A stretch of 64,000 bases of DNA from Vanessa cardui. Taxonomy: Eukaryota; Arthropoda; Insecta; Lepidoptera; Nymphalidae. The notes below the pieces were generated by a model, which searched no databases, had not been told where the DNA came from, and worked only from the letters and a program-made list of their open reading frames with translations. Shown in pieces: positions 22,221 to 34,536 of this stretch. Numbering within the stretch: the stretch's first letter is position 1; each line of letters opens with the position of its first letter. The stretch lies in the NCBI RefSeq assembly GCF_905220365.1, contig NC_061133.1:8112171-8176170 (forward strand). Direction: 5' to 3'. The translations under genes were made by a program, and so were the position numbers.

Positions 22221-23938
22221 TTTTCAACCGACTTCAAAAAGGAGGAGGTTAAAGTCAATTCGTCTGTATTTTTTTTTTATGTTTGTTACCTCATAACTTT
22301 TTACTGGGTGGACCGATTTTGATAATTTTTTTTTGTTTGAAAGGTAGTACTTCCCGTGGGGTCCCATTTTAATTTTATTTTTTTCCGATGATGGTATCCG
22401 TATGAAAACGACATAAGTCTTAAATTTGCATTATGTATGTGCGCGATAAATAGGTGAATAACTCAAAATTGGTTGGCAGAATTTTGATTATTCTTTTTTA
22501 TTAAGGCATAGATTTAAAGAAATTAAGATATTGACTGTTGCTTCTCAATACATATTTTGTAATGTTTTGTATGTACGGAAAAATATTAATGTTTTTATGA
22601 GAAAATGTGATTCTCATAACATTGGTACAAAGAACAAACACAATCTTGTTACTCCTGTTACTCGACTGCATAGAGTCAGTAACTCTTTTGTGGGGCAATG
22701 TATACGCTTCTACAACAGGATCCCAGAAAGCGTTCAAAATGCTTCTGTTGCCAAATTTAAAAAAATTGTTAAGGAACGCTTGTGTGCAAAAGGTTACTAT
22801 ACAATTAGCGAGTTTATGTTTGATAGCACACCTTGGGAATGAAACGATCGCCTGGCTATTTCTAATCATATACTACTATGTACCTTATAAATTTGACAAA
22901 AAAAAAAATAACAGAAAAAAAAGACCCGCTGAGTTTCTTTCGCCGGTTCTTCTCAGGTCAGGGTGTTCCTTTTTCCGAACCGGTGGTAGTGTTTATTTGA
23001 CAATCAATAAGTAAGTGTAATGCTTTTATATTGAATAAAGGAATTTGAGTTTGAGTTTGAGTTTATTATGAAGAATATACTTTAAGGGTAGTTTGGTGAA
23101 AGTTTGGTAAGGTTCTGAGCATAGGATCTATGACAAATTAAGGGAACGGGAGGGAACGGAACAATTCTGAGGAGCACGTTAGCAATACACGGTCGAATCT
23201 TTTATTTATGGGTTACTTGGATATTTGAATCACCTTCCGGAACGTGGTTATGTTCATGTAATTGCCATAATCGAATATTATAATCAACCGACTTCTCACG
23301 GGTGCAATACTGATACTAAATATACTACAGAATTTGTTTATTTACGACATCACATTGCAAACTAAATAAACAATTTTTTTAGTATATTTAGTATCAGTAT
23401 TGCACCCGTGAGAAGTCGGGGCGGGTCGGTAGTTGATTATAATATTCGATTATGACAAGTACATGAACATAACCATGTTCCGGAAGGTGATTCAAATATC
23501 CAAGTAACCCATAAATAAAAGATTCGACCGAGTATTGCTAACGTGCTCCTCAGAATTGTTCCGTTCCCTCCTGTTCCCTTAATTTGTCATGGATCCTATG
23601 CTCAGAACCTTACCAAACTTTCACCAAACTACTCTTAAAGTATATCCTTTATAATAAAAAAAGAATCATCAAAATTGGTTAACGTGATTTTGAGTTATTC
23701 ACCTATTTGTCGGGCATATACATAATGCAAATTTAAGACTTATGTCGTTTTCATAGGGATACCATCATCGGAAAAAAATAAAAAAAAAATGGGACCCCAC
23801 GGGAAGCACTACCTTTCAAACAAAAAAAAAAAAATTATCAAAATCGGTCCACCCAGTAAAAAGTTTTGAGGTAACAAACATAAAAAAAAAAAATACAGAC
23901 GAATTGATAACCTCCTCCTTTTTGAAGTCGGTTGAAAA
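22221..23938. mobile_element. large fold-back (long inverted repeat) element
   Basis: The left arm starts TTTTCAACCGACTTCAAAAA and the right arm ends with its inverse at 23938. Complementarity continues, with small indels, through the GTTTGTTACCTCATAACTTT block, the GATGATGGTATCC block and the CTCAGAACCTTACCAAAC block to a centre near 23350. The arms are about 550 bases each once the LINE insertion in the left arm is removed. The centre contains a sequence like the 3' ends of the Helitrons at 36904 and 40322 (GTATTGCACCCGTG...GGGGCGGGTC). Related single ends occur at 24757 and 59835. Confidence 0.8.
22504..23063 (+). mobile_element. 5'-truncated LINE inserted in the left fold-back arm
   Basis: The + frame reads KILTVASQYIFCNVLYVRKN, then FVGQCIRFYNRIPESVQ, ending at TGA near 22842. 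This is the C-terminal region of a non-LTR reverse transcriptase. The 3' UTR has the TTTCCGAACCGGTGGTAG block and ends in TTTGAG repeats (23043-23063). The undamaged right arm lacks this segment, so the insertion point is clear; a duplication of about TTATTA is possible. Confidence 0.85.
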
Positions 23939-24357
23939 ATATAACTATTTTCAAATCATACAAATTTGTAGAAATAATATTTCGTTTCGTTTTTTGGTAA
24001 AGTTTCTCGTAACAACAAATATTTGGCTCTCCAGAATGGGCTGCTGAATTTACTTTTTAATTCATATACATATATAGGAGCAGAAAAACAAGTTTGATTT
24101 ATGTACAATTACGATTTAGTATTGAGATATGCATGATTTATAAAACCATAATCTTAAATAACAAATCTACTTAACAATAAAATATACGTGGAAAGGATGT
24201 GACTTCAACAAAAGTATAAAAAACAAATACCTCCTAATGAGTTCTAATTCAAAGAGTTGGTTTTTTGTAGCTTTCCATTTTATATGAGTATTTATTTCAA
24301 GTGTAATGGAAAATGCATTTATTCAATGAATTAATATTTATATATTTTCCACTGTTG

Positions 24358-24657
24358 CAGAGCCGGATTTAAAGGTCTGGAGGCCCCCGGGCCACAAAGC
24401 AGTAAAAGACAAACAGAAGCGTGAACAACCTAATAATTATATTATCATGCATTAATTACTTTTTTATTGTAAGCTATGATTTACTTACTTGTATCGGTAA
24501 CTTTTAAAATATTAAATAATAACATTATTATAAATTGACTATACCTCGGTATTTGTTAACTTGCTGAAAACTGTGGCCCCCACTAATGTGGTGGCCCCCA
24601 CTAATGTGGTGGCCCCAGGGCAGTTGCCCCTGTTGCCCTCCCCTAAATACGGCCCTG
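24358..24657. mobile_element. hAT MITE, 300 bp, 8-bp TSD
   Basis: Termini CAGAGCCGGATTTA and the inverse of CAGGGCCGTATTTA are flanked by perfect CACTGTTG copies (24350-24357, 24658-24665). This is the 8-bp duplication typical of hAT elements. An 18-base unit (GGCCCCCACTAATGTGGT) is tandemly repeated near the right end. No coding capacity. Confidence 0.9.
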
Positions 24658-24756
24658 CACTGTTGGCATAACTGACTTTTATCCTCATATTAAGAATTAG
24701 TAATGTAGCTTATTGCACCAAGTTGTGACAATGCGATTGAAATATTTATAATTAAA

Positions 24757-24840
24757 CGACTTCTAAAAAAAGGAGGTTCTCAGTTCGATTGTATGTATGT
24801 ATGTATGTATGTATATTTTTCCGTGATTATAATAATATGT
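24757..24840 (+). repeat. relic end of the fold-back family with (GTAT)n
   Basis: CGACTTCTAAAAAAAGGAGG resembles the fold-back terminus CCGACTTCAAAAAGGAGG at 22228. It is followed by about six GTAT units (24791-24814). Confidence 0.6.
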
Positions 24841-26189
24841 TTGAACTATAAATATAATTTTAGTGAAAAAAAAATTGTATTATACTTCAATCAAATTGAT
24901 ACAATCAATTTATAGGATAAACCCTCGAATGTGATAACTGAATTTTAATCCAGACTGAAAGTTCAAAAGGCCTCGAGAGCCCGTAATATGGTACAGTTAC
25001 TTTCTTTATTATAGCTATTAAACTACTAAATTTGCAACTGATGCGTGCAACGCAACGGAGCTTGGGCGTATTACGTCTACTTGTAATATAACTTAAAAAC
25101 CTCATGACATGCCTTAACACCCTCAGACTTATAACAAATTAATCATCTCAATATGTATTCGAATCAGCAGCAATACATTTAAATTTTGTGTTGTTTAACT
25201 GCGACCGCCTATTAATCTATGAATAAACAGGTATGGGTAACGATGAATTCTTTTTTTTTAAATATATTTGTAGCGTCTAAGGTACTGCGTGGTTATTTCT
25301 CAATGTGTGTCTTCAATAAGGCTTTGAATATTTTATAGTATACATTATTGTAGGGAGAAACGGATATAATACTTCGTGGCTTATAACGTGTGACTAAGCT
25401 AAAAATTGAAAAATTGTTACTCAGCTCACGTTTCTTAGCGGGCTTTTTTTTCTGCTTGGTTGAAATACGACAGGCTTAACGAATTAAAAATTGGCTTCAT
25501 TAAAAGTAACAGATTTTATATTTCTATGGTTACTTTTAATATTATAAGTATGTTGTAGTACACATTTCTAATATTAAAATACATACACACATATACACGT
25601 ATATATACACACACACATACACCAAAATGTTAATGTTATATGTATTGTTTTGTTCGAATGTATAAATCATTTTCTAGAATATATGGTGGCAATAAAAAAA
25701 CCGCTGTAGATAGTGGTTTTGTTTACTTTTTCCGTCATGTAGTTTTGCATGTAGTATGATTAGAATCCAAATCCAACTCATATGAGGACGTTGCTATTTT
25801 GATTTTAAATGTTAAACAAATACAACTTTTACTTTATAAATCGTGTTCATATTAGTATTTTCGAATGTCACGACGATTTACTACTTCCATTACGTTTTAA
25901 TCTTGAGTCTAATCTAAAGGGTTATTAATCAAAATGAAGATTTTAATCTACGAAGTTAAATTACCGGATTGAAATTTTACGAGGTAATATAAATGGTAAT
26001 AAAAATATTAGTATTTAGTGTTTTTTAATAAGGACTACTCTTGCGGCTATAATACTTATTAAAGCCATTTGAAATAAAGCTCGGAGTACATATTATGTTA
26101 TATGTTACTGTAATCTTTTTGACTAATAAATTACAGACAGATTATGGTTCTCTTTAATTAAATCTCATTATATAGTTCTTTTTGCATCT
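24841..26189. other. no gene recognised
   Basis: AT-rich, with an AC/AT-rich low-complexity stretch near 25580-25625. No exon or RNA gene can be supported. Confidence 0.4.
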
Positions 26190-26375
26190 AATGGAAAGAG
26201 ACTATCTCTATATGTACATCTGCTTCATCGACAGGTTTACCGTGCGTTGCCCGTCTTTAAGATATCAGTAGGCTATTTTCTTGAATGTTTCTAAGAAACA
26301 ATTTGAAAAAAAAACCCTGTAAAAGTTGGTGCTACGGAGTGGTTGTGCGGGGCAGAAAATGCCTTAAAAATTGAA

Positions 26376-27047
26376 GTATACAGTTTAAGACTAGAGAGAA
26401 TTCAAAAACGTTTTCTTTACCATCTTACATTTTCTTTAGGTAAAGCCAAATTACTTCCTACCTACAATGACAGACTAAAGTACTTCAAAATTATTTCCTT
26501 AAGTCAACGGCGTGACATGCTAGATTTAACGTTTTTATACAAATCTCTAAATAGTTTATATGATAATTCTTTTCTAGTTTCTAGAATAAATTTAAATGTT
26601 CCTGCTAGATACCCACGAAAACCGATAGCGCCATTAGTAAGACCTTTTCGTAAAACCGTCTTAGGAAGTAACTCACCTGTGGCACGTTTTTGTAAAATCT
26701 TAAACGAGCACAGTGCCTCCCTTGATCCATTTGGTGACTGTTTATCTAAGTTCCGTAAGAAAATGTTAGAATTATTAGCCATTTGATTGTTATTGTTTCG
26801 TTATCAATTTTTTTAAAAACTCTTTTTTTTTGCAAATTTTTTTGTTAAGTATATGTTTTTTTTTGTAACTTTTCAATTAGCATAATATGTTTAAACTTGT
26901 AAATGTACATATTTTTATCGTGTAAGCTCCTTTTATATCCACATTGCATGAGGTATTCTCCTTTATAGGTAATGCATTTAGTTTTAAGCTTTATGTTGTT
27001 ATTGTTACTAATATTGTGTTAATGTATTTACTCCTGGAGGATCTTAA

Positions 27048-27134
<87 letters not shown>
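26376..27134 (+). mobile_element. 5'-truncated LINE with (AAAT)n tail
   Basis: About 134 codons of a non-LTR RT C-terminus are open here: LRLERIQKRFLYHLTFSLGK, DRLKYFKIISLSQRRDMLDL, then ...FRKKMLELLAI and TGA at about 26786. A 3' UTR and an 89-base AAAT/ATAA microsatellite (27046-27134) follow. Such microsatellite tails are normal for several CR1/jockey-type LINEs. Confidence 0.85.
27046..27134 (+). repeat. (AAAT)n microsatellite
   Basis: About 22 uninterrupted tetranucleotide units, forming the 3' tail of the LINE above. Probably polymorphic in length. Confidence 0.98.
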
Positions 27135-27420
27135 GTACCTCCTCGGTATCTGGAAATACTTAAATCCAGTTCATATTCCATATTCAATTCCATCCGTGTG
27201 CTTGAAGACATGATGGATGGAATTTAGCGGCTACTATTGATCTATAAAAATCCTCGAATAATTCTTCTTCGTGAAAAATGTTGTAAAAGATGCAAATTTA
27301 TCCAACATTTATACGCAAAGCCGCAATCGATACGCGCACCAATAAATCAGTGTAGGACGAGACATTGTTTTGAACGGACCTGTGACACTTTTCGTCGCAA
27401 TTACGGGACACGGGAGGTTT

Positions 27421-29814
27421 GAGGTTTCTGAGCGGCATATTTATTGGCAACGCCCAATCGAGTGAGGTCAACGACATTTAGCCATCTCTTAACTAATTAC
27501 ATACATTTATACAATTTAATGTGGCTATCCAAAAAGGCGTGAATCTCATGTGGATGAGATCAGGCGCAGCTCGTTACTTGTTACCGAGTCACGGAAGCAA
27601 GACACTGTTCATTTGACCTTTCATAACAGAACAGTACAGTAACTCTTACTTGCTTTCTGGTTTTTGAAGTCCGGGTTTATTGATTATAATTAAAAACATA
27701 TTTCAAATACAAATAATAAAAATGTTGAGATAAAAGTAGGTTAGTGATAATTCAATTTAATTATTATTAATTAAAGGTGAATAAGTTAGAACATTCTACA
27801 AATAGTACGATAAACAATACCATATGGTATGGTTTAAGAGGGGCGTATGCTATTGTTAAATTTACATGATTAAACTCGTCCTAAATAAATACAAATGTTA
27901 GTTTATTAATTATAAAAAAAATGTATCGAAATTGTGCAATTATTTTGCTAAACTATAAGAATATAAGGGATTTGTTTCGTTCATCAGTTAAAAGTTGAAG
28001 GGCATTAGACTTTCTCTAGGGTAAAGCCCGAAAGGATAAGAAATTAGGCCACTTGATCCGCGTCTGCGCTATCAGTAACCTAAAGTTTAGTTTGCTACCC
28101 CAAATATAATTGATTTATTTTTCTTACCATGTTCTTTTAATACGTTTTATATATTCATTAATCGCTAATACTCACACAATCATGTTACTATGTGTGTGTG
28201 TGAAGTCAATAAGACTATCGATATTATTAAGAGATTCGAATTCCCATGCCGTAGATTATCTATACGGGTTTCAGAGCATCGTTCATGTTATTGATTACTA
28301 TCCGAGAGACTGGATCTGTTAGGATCGGACACGCGATTGAGATATGTTGAACAATTGGATTGCGTTGTGAATTGTTTAATTACAGTCGACGCTCTAATAT
28401 CAAAAGGTACACTATACTATATGACTATCAAATTTGCAGGTTTGTTTTTTTGCAAACGTATATGGTGATGGCATATGTAGTACGAACGGGTACACAAAAA
28501 CGATATAATTCCAGATCTCGTAAAAAGTATCGATTCGTTTTATAGCTTTGTTAGTTTCAAAATTCGTCCTGTAAATACGATTTGAAGAGAACCTGTGATA
28601 GCGACAAATCCGTTAAAAACTACTCAATAAATATCTAAAATCCTAAAGGTATTACGTAAAATTCTAAAGGACGCTTTTAAGAAATTGAACTTAATGATTT
28701 GATTAATTTGATATATCTAGCAATATTAAACATTTTCCAATAAATATATATTTTAGGTATACAGGATAGTAAAATAGCTAGTAAATATTGAGACATTAAA
28801 ATAAATTTAAGATATATTTATTCATAACTCAATTTTTATACAGTTGTATAAATTTTTTAAAAAGTATTTATTGTACAAACAGGAGTCAAATGCTTTTAAC
28901 CTATAACAGTTACGATACCTCCGCGATTGTATTCCTCACAAAAATAAAACTCAGTTGTACCGTACCTGGGTGCCAATTCTACTAATTTATGTTGGTTACG
29001 ATACGTTCACAATTCTATTCGGAATTAACTTCGACCCAACGGAGCCGAGGAGAAAAACGGTTAAATAACAACGATTACGTTTTGACTCGATTACTATGGA
29101 GTGAAAATGTACGGTTGGAGACATTTATTCTCTCAAAATGTGTTACTGGAATTGATCCTCTTATGTTATGTAATTCAAGCTGTATTTGTCTTTATAGTGT
29201 TTACGATAGAATATACCATATCAAAAATTTATCGATTAAAGTAATTGTCAATTTTGGTCATTGAACTTTATCAATTTAGTCTGCATCATCATTTTATTCA
29301 AGTTTTAATAAAATAAAAAAAATACCTATACCAATCCCGGCCAGACTAAGTATTGCCCTTAGGGTGCATATGTGTGTGTGTGTGTGTGTGTGTATGTCTA
29401 TATCAAAGCGACTAACTAAACAACTACCACATTAAAATAAAGGTTGTTACAAAAATATTTTATAACAGAAAAGTAATGAACAGTGGATACATTTTTCACC
29501 TTACTCACACGAAAATGTAGCGTAGAGTTTATGAAGACAGGCCTTGTAGAGTTAGTGCGTAAAGAGTAAGGAGGTTGGCTCTACATGAAATCTGATAACT
29601 TATTAATAGTAATATGGTCTCATTGCTCCGTCATTTTACATGAAAATACTTTTGCTGATATACAAAATACTCACTGTTCCATAGACTTACGGCAGTTCAG
29701 TCACACCTCGTACCCACCTTCATTAATGAAATTGTGTTAAGAAAAAACTTTGTACTGTTCTAAACTTGTTGTTTGTAACTTATTATTTCATAACCATTAC
29801 ACAAGTACGTGGTC
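27421..29814. other. no gene recognised
   Basis: Only short frames. A (TG)n run of about 23 bases lies at 29371-29393. A slightly GC-richer patch at 27520-27660 gives no readable protein. Confidence 0.4.
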
Positions 29815-30090
29815 TTTATTTGGTAGGGTTTTGTGCAAGTTTGTCGGGTAGGTACAAATAGTACTACTCAATATTGTGGTGTCTTGGTTTGAAGGATGAG
29901 TGAGCCAGCGTAATTAAAGGAACAAAGGAGTGATATCTTAGTTCCCAAGGATTGTGGGCGTATTGGTTATATAGAGAATGATATTTTTGATATTTAAGGA
30001 GTGGTATTTCTAACTATACCAATGTGCGTGGGCAGTTATGACTACTTAACATTACGTGGTTCATTCGATCGTCCGCTAAAAATAACTAAA
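29815..30090 (+). mobile_element. family B LINE/SINE tail, most complete copy
   Basis: The ordered blocks GGTAGGGTTTTGTGCAAG, GGTTTGAAGGATGAGTGAGC, TTAGTTCCCAAGG and TTCATTCGATCGTCCGC follow the lepidopteran consensus I recognise. The blocks recur at 36655-36800 and 56139-56320 on +, and at 9310 and 46195 on -. Confidence 0.65.
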
Positions 30091-31410
30091 ATACTTTTTT
30101 GTTGTTGTTTTTACTTGTTTAGTAAGATATAATGTTACTGAAGAGAATGATAATGTTAAAAATATTTTTGAGCCCGAGTTATGTACATTGTATGTATAAT
30201 ATATCACACGATGTTTATATAGGCAACTTGTAAACCACACTAATATAAATATTTTCTTAAAGAACCCTACAGCGTGGTGTTGCTCGAGGAGACGGGCGGG
30301 GATCATATGTCACTAATATTTCGAAGAATATATATTTATATTAATTGTTCATTGGATCTCTTGTCATCCAATTAAATGATCTTACGGTCGTAGCTTAATA
30401 TTTTCATTGTAACATGAATAAATATACATATTACGTAATTAGCTTAGCATAATTATCTTCCCCAAGAATGATGTTATAACTAGTATTAACGTTTTTAATT
30501 TATAAAATAATTAATTTCGTTCTTATGAAAATATATATGTATATGTATAATAAGGTTGATACTTTATTTCTAAGTTTTAATTTGTGGTACACCTATCAAG
30601 ACTACCTACTAATTAAGATGCGATTTGAATTCTTTGGAAAATATTTCAGTTTTAATATTTACGACAACTGTAGAAAACTTGCAGCCCGTGCTGGCCTACG
30701 CGAATTTAATTTCCGTCCGGAATTACAAAAATCTTTTGTACAAAAAAGCCAAGAAAATTGCAGAAAAAAATAAGAATAAGTATATAAAAATTACCTCTTT
30801 CAGTGAACAGTCATATTTAGGCGTTGTTTTCGGTGTTGTTTATTACAGTTTTCAGCTTAAGAAGAGATTATCATTATGAGAGTTCTATAATTATTGAATC
30901 GTTTAAAAAAATGTTGATACGATATTATTCATCATATTTTAATTCAACATAACTAACGAGAAGCACGAAAATATATTTTACTCGCTAGGTATTACTTAAA
31001 TTGAAATGTTTTACTCTTCAGGATATGTTACGACGTTATTTCTGCATTTAATAGGGACGGCGGTCTTGCATCGTTAAATTAAAAATACGACAATATCTTT
31101 TGAATTTCAAATGAGTTTGCATTTTGTACTCGCTAAGGTTACTTATAAAAACTATAATATATTTTTATTCGTTAAATAACAGGATTACGGAATATAAGGT
31201 TTTTCCATAATTTATATACACTAGTGTTCACTATTCAGGGATACAAAATATATACCTACGCAAAGCGAGATCTGTTTTTTAGTCCATTTTTTAAATGTAA
31301 ATAAGTATAGTATCGTATCGTATAGTAAATATTGTTTAAGTTTATATTACAAATTTTAATTCAGCATAGAAGCCGGTGGATGTTGTGTGTCGTCGCGTCT
31401 CTGAACCGTT
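30091..31410. other. no gene recognised
   Basis: AT-rich. Two overlapping short + frames at 30525-30879 have Lys-rich, low-complexity composition and no family resemblance. Confidence 0.4.
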
Positions 31411-31710
31411 TCAGTTGTGGACGTTTTAATGCAGGCGCTCATAGAGTTCTAACAGTTACAATGAAAGCGTCCCTGGCGGAGCACGCCCGTGCCGCCCTCA
31501 CGGCGCTCTGTCACTCATTCGATACGGACGCGTAAATAATTCTAGACACGAACTTTGTCCGCACGAAAATCTTGATGAATTATTATCCTTGCAACTTTAT
31601 CTCGTGTTCTCGTTTGGATTCAGTACAACATTTCGTATCGGTTATTTTTGTACGTTGTGATGTGATGAGACGTGATTATGTATTGTTTGAGATTGATATT
31701 TGTGTAACTT
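31411..31710 (+). promoter_or_regulatory. candidate non-coding first exon (TCAGT start, GTAAGT donor)
   Basis: An abrupt GC-richer patch begins around 31370. TCAGT at 31411-31415 matches the arthropod initiator. A strong donor, CTTG|GTAAGTTT, lies at 31711. Between them is a short ORF, MKASLAEHARAALTALCHSF..., ending TAA at about 31535. The + strand receptor gene at 51.8 kb starts with a 3' splice site, so it needs an upstream exon; this is the best candidate I see, about 20 kb away. There is no proof of linkage. Confidence 0.3.
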
Positions 31711-33484
31711 GGTAAGTTTATTTTATAAGTTCAAATATGTAAAATACAACATACTTATTATTTTAGATATGAAAATGGCACGAAAATAAATATTATTTTA
31801 TTAATTAAAATTTCGATTTTAACGAGGGTTTTTTTATAATTTATCAAATAGTAATATTATTTATCTACTGGTTAAGAAATATAATACTTATTCTGTTTCG
31901 GTGAACACTTTTTATATTGAATTGGTATTGTATGTTTATGAATATATCAGAGATGTTTGGAGATCATTTATCATAAATATAAACTTTAGATATTACGTCA
32001 TACATTTTCGAAGCAAGTAGGATTACAAATGAAATTATATATAAAAAATTCTCGACGTCTGAAAATAATTTATTATTTAAAAATAACTTTGCTAGTTGTG
32101 ACTTTTCAACAGCTAATATTTTTAAATTTAGGTATGTATGTATAGACAAAAAAGTGTGTATCAGCTATATTATTAAAAATTAAATTCTGTGAAATTTACT
32201 TCTCGTAACGACTGTCTAAAGCTTTTCGCAAAGTTCGATTTAAGCTGTTGAAAGTATGAACATTCAATTGGTCCATTGGACCTTCATACTTTAAACTTCA
32301 TGATGAAATTATAATTTGTAATAAAGTATTATTATCATCTTATATATATATATATTTTTTTTCTAAATAAATCCAAATAGAAATATAATTCATCTAAGTG
32401 GGCTCATATAATAATTTTCGATTGTTGTTAATTTAATATGTAGTATATATATATATTTTGTATTATATTGTAGGGTTGCAGAAGGATCTAAACCCTTGTA
32501 AGATTTCAGATCCTTCTGGAACCTTACAAGGGAACAATACGTAATGGAATATATTGAATATTTAAATGAGTTATGGAATGAGTCAATAAATACCAAAAGT
32601 GTTTTTTGAGTCATATTTAACTCACTATCTTCGTGTTGTTGTGCGGATTTCTTGTTCTTGTTTGACAAATAATTCGTAATGTTATCCGCCCGCAGTGTAT
32701 TATTCTGTTGAAGTAATAATACTGTTGTTTTAATTTTTCGGTAAAAGAAAAAATATGACACTGTTATTACAATCAAAGAAAACATCTAATGTAGAATATT
32801 CGGCTGTATTTTTTTTTCTTGAAAGCGAACCTTCCGTAAAATAAATAAATGAGGCAAACGATATGTATGTGTATTTGAACATACATACAGCTTCCAATTT
32901 ACTTTACAAAGCCAAGTAATTATATGATTATAAATTTCATTACAATTGAGTGAGCATTTATAAACACGGTATTATGAATCAAAGCTTACCTTCGGGCTAA
33001 AACATAAGCGTGGGTTTATACACATCTCTTTTAAATATCTAATTAACAAATAAACAACCCTTTAGTAAAACATATAATACAAATAGTGTACAATTAAACA
33101 TATTATTAAATTCACATTCGGTTTTAAAAGTAGTGAAAATGTTATTTTGTTCAATTATTTTTTTATTTAGTCAGTCGGTCATAGATTAGAACTGTAAGTA
33201 ATATTGATTATTCTTTATATCACCAATGCGCGACAGACGCTTTCAAACAAAAATGTTATATCCCCAGAGCCATCAATTTTTTTAATGTGTCTCCATGGAC
33301 GTTCTATCCTGTGCCTGTGCCTGTATTTTTTTATATTGCCAGGCAGCGTGTATATGTATATGCCTAAACGGGCATGCACAAAGCAATCGTTAAGTATTTA
33401 ATATAATCAATCAATATATCAAGAATATATTGTTCATTCAAGTAAGCACAAAAATCACTTTTGAATTGTTACGTTACACAGTAG
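31711..33484. other. no gene recognised; contains interleaved inverted repeats
   Basis: AT-rich. The only structured element is at 32479-32532, described separately. A 131-codon minus frame (32390-32785) spans that structure and looks non-coding. Confidence 0.4.
32479..32532. repeat. interleaved inverted repeats (pseudoknot topology)
   Basis: CAGAAGGATCT (32479-32489) pairs with AGATCCTTCTG (32508-32518). CCCTTGTAAG (32493-32502) pairs with CTTACAAGGG (32523-32532). The pairs cross each other (A-B-A'-B'), with 11 and 10 perfect base pairs. Confidence 0.85.
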
Positions 33485-33590
33485 TAGTACAGACTGGAGT
33501 TAAATATAAAGATAACACCGTTTCGGAAAGTAGATTCTACCCAGAAAGAACTCAGTAGTTACAGTTTTCCAACATTCCAATTAAAAATTA
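33485..33590 (-). mobile_element. LINE 3' tail fragment
   Basis: The inverse strand carries GTAACTACTGAGTTCTTTC, then GTAGAATCTACTTTCCGAAA. These match the tail at 7405-7460. Confidence 0.65.
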
Positions 33591-34234
33591 AAAATATATA
33601 AAGTCCTGCGTGTTTTTATCATAAACATATACCTATATAAGTAAGTAATGGTCGTTTTTAATAATATTTTTTTGAGATAAGCTTTCAATTTTTTTAAGGC
33701 CAAGCTAAAAGTAACTGTGGAATATTATTGGGGCATTTAGCTTGTATTAGTCAAATATTTGCAAGTAACTAGATTAAATAAACCAATAAAGTGAATACAA
33801 AAAAAAAATAACAAAATTGTTCCAGTATTACGTGTGTTATGCTCAAACCAGAAGATACTTAACATTTTTAGAACGGTGTAGGTTTATATGTATGTAACAG
33901 GTGTTGTTAGTATAATTAGCATACACTTTATTATGTAGTCAAAGATGTTTTAGTTGTGTATGGAGCTCTGGAATGTTAACTATACACTGTAGTAAAAGTA
34001 TTAAACATAATGCAATTATTAATTCGATTAAATACCTTGTTTTTAAAAAAAGACCTTTTTCACATTTTGAAACAAACAGTTTCAAAATAAAATGGCAACG
34101 ACGGCTATAAGATCGTCAATCGTCATACTGTCAAGAGAATTATGTCTTGACATGTCATGTCATATCATCACTATTAATGTTACGTTCAATAATGGAAATT
34201 CAGCACGAGTTTCAGCTTCTACTTGAAACAACTA

Positions 34235-34350
34235 CTCAAAATCAAAATGGACTTTATTCAAGTACGCTCTTACAAGCAATTGAATCGTCATTTCACAGGC
34301 TTATAATGATGAAGTACTACCACTGACTGGGATTGTAGATTCTATTGTAA
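34235..34350 (-). mobile_element. LINE 3' tail fragment
   Basis: Read on the minus strand it gives AATGACGATTCAATTGCTTG, then GTACTTGAATAAAGTCC, and ends TTTTGATTTTGA. It matches the extreme 3' end of the tail at 7485-7540. Confidence 0.7.
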
Positions 34351-34536
34351 ATATTGGTAGTTAATTCCGTTACTATTTATTAGCAATAAAATAAAATTGT
34401 TAAGTTTATACAATTTCAATAAATGGATTCATAGAAGTTGTAAAATTGGCGTTAAGGCTTATCCGTACTCCATTACTGTTTAATAAAATATGAATACTCA
34501 TCAAGCATTAATATTTAATCAGAATAAAGCTAAGTA

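Larger units (their letters stand above)
26190..27420 (-). mobile_element. LINE family A 3' fragment, split by another LINE
   Basis: Bases 26190-26375 align with 4218-4400 (GGAAAG...GACTA, ACATCTGC, TGGTTGTGCGGGGCAGAAAA). Bases 27205-27420 align with about 4470-4580 (AATAATTCTTC, GTGAAAAATG, CAACATTTATACGCAAAGCC). The two halves share orientation, and another LINE tail lies between them. Confidence 0.7.

Noticed and set aside
27046..27134. CRISPR-like or satellite array
   Set aside because: Simple AAAT microsatellite forming a LINE tail; no spacers.
32245..32295. hairpin AAAGTATGAA / TTCATACTTT
   Set aside because: Short outer stem with a large imperfect interior; ordinary for AT-rich DNA.
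32390..32785. 131-codon minus frame as a protein gene
   Set aside because: It crosses the interleaved inverted repeats and has no recognisable domain.
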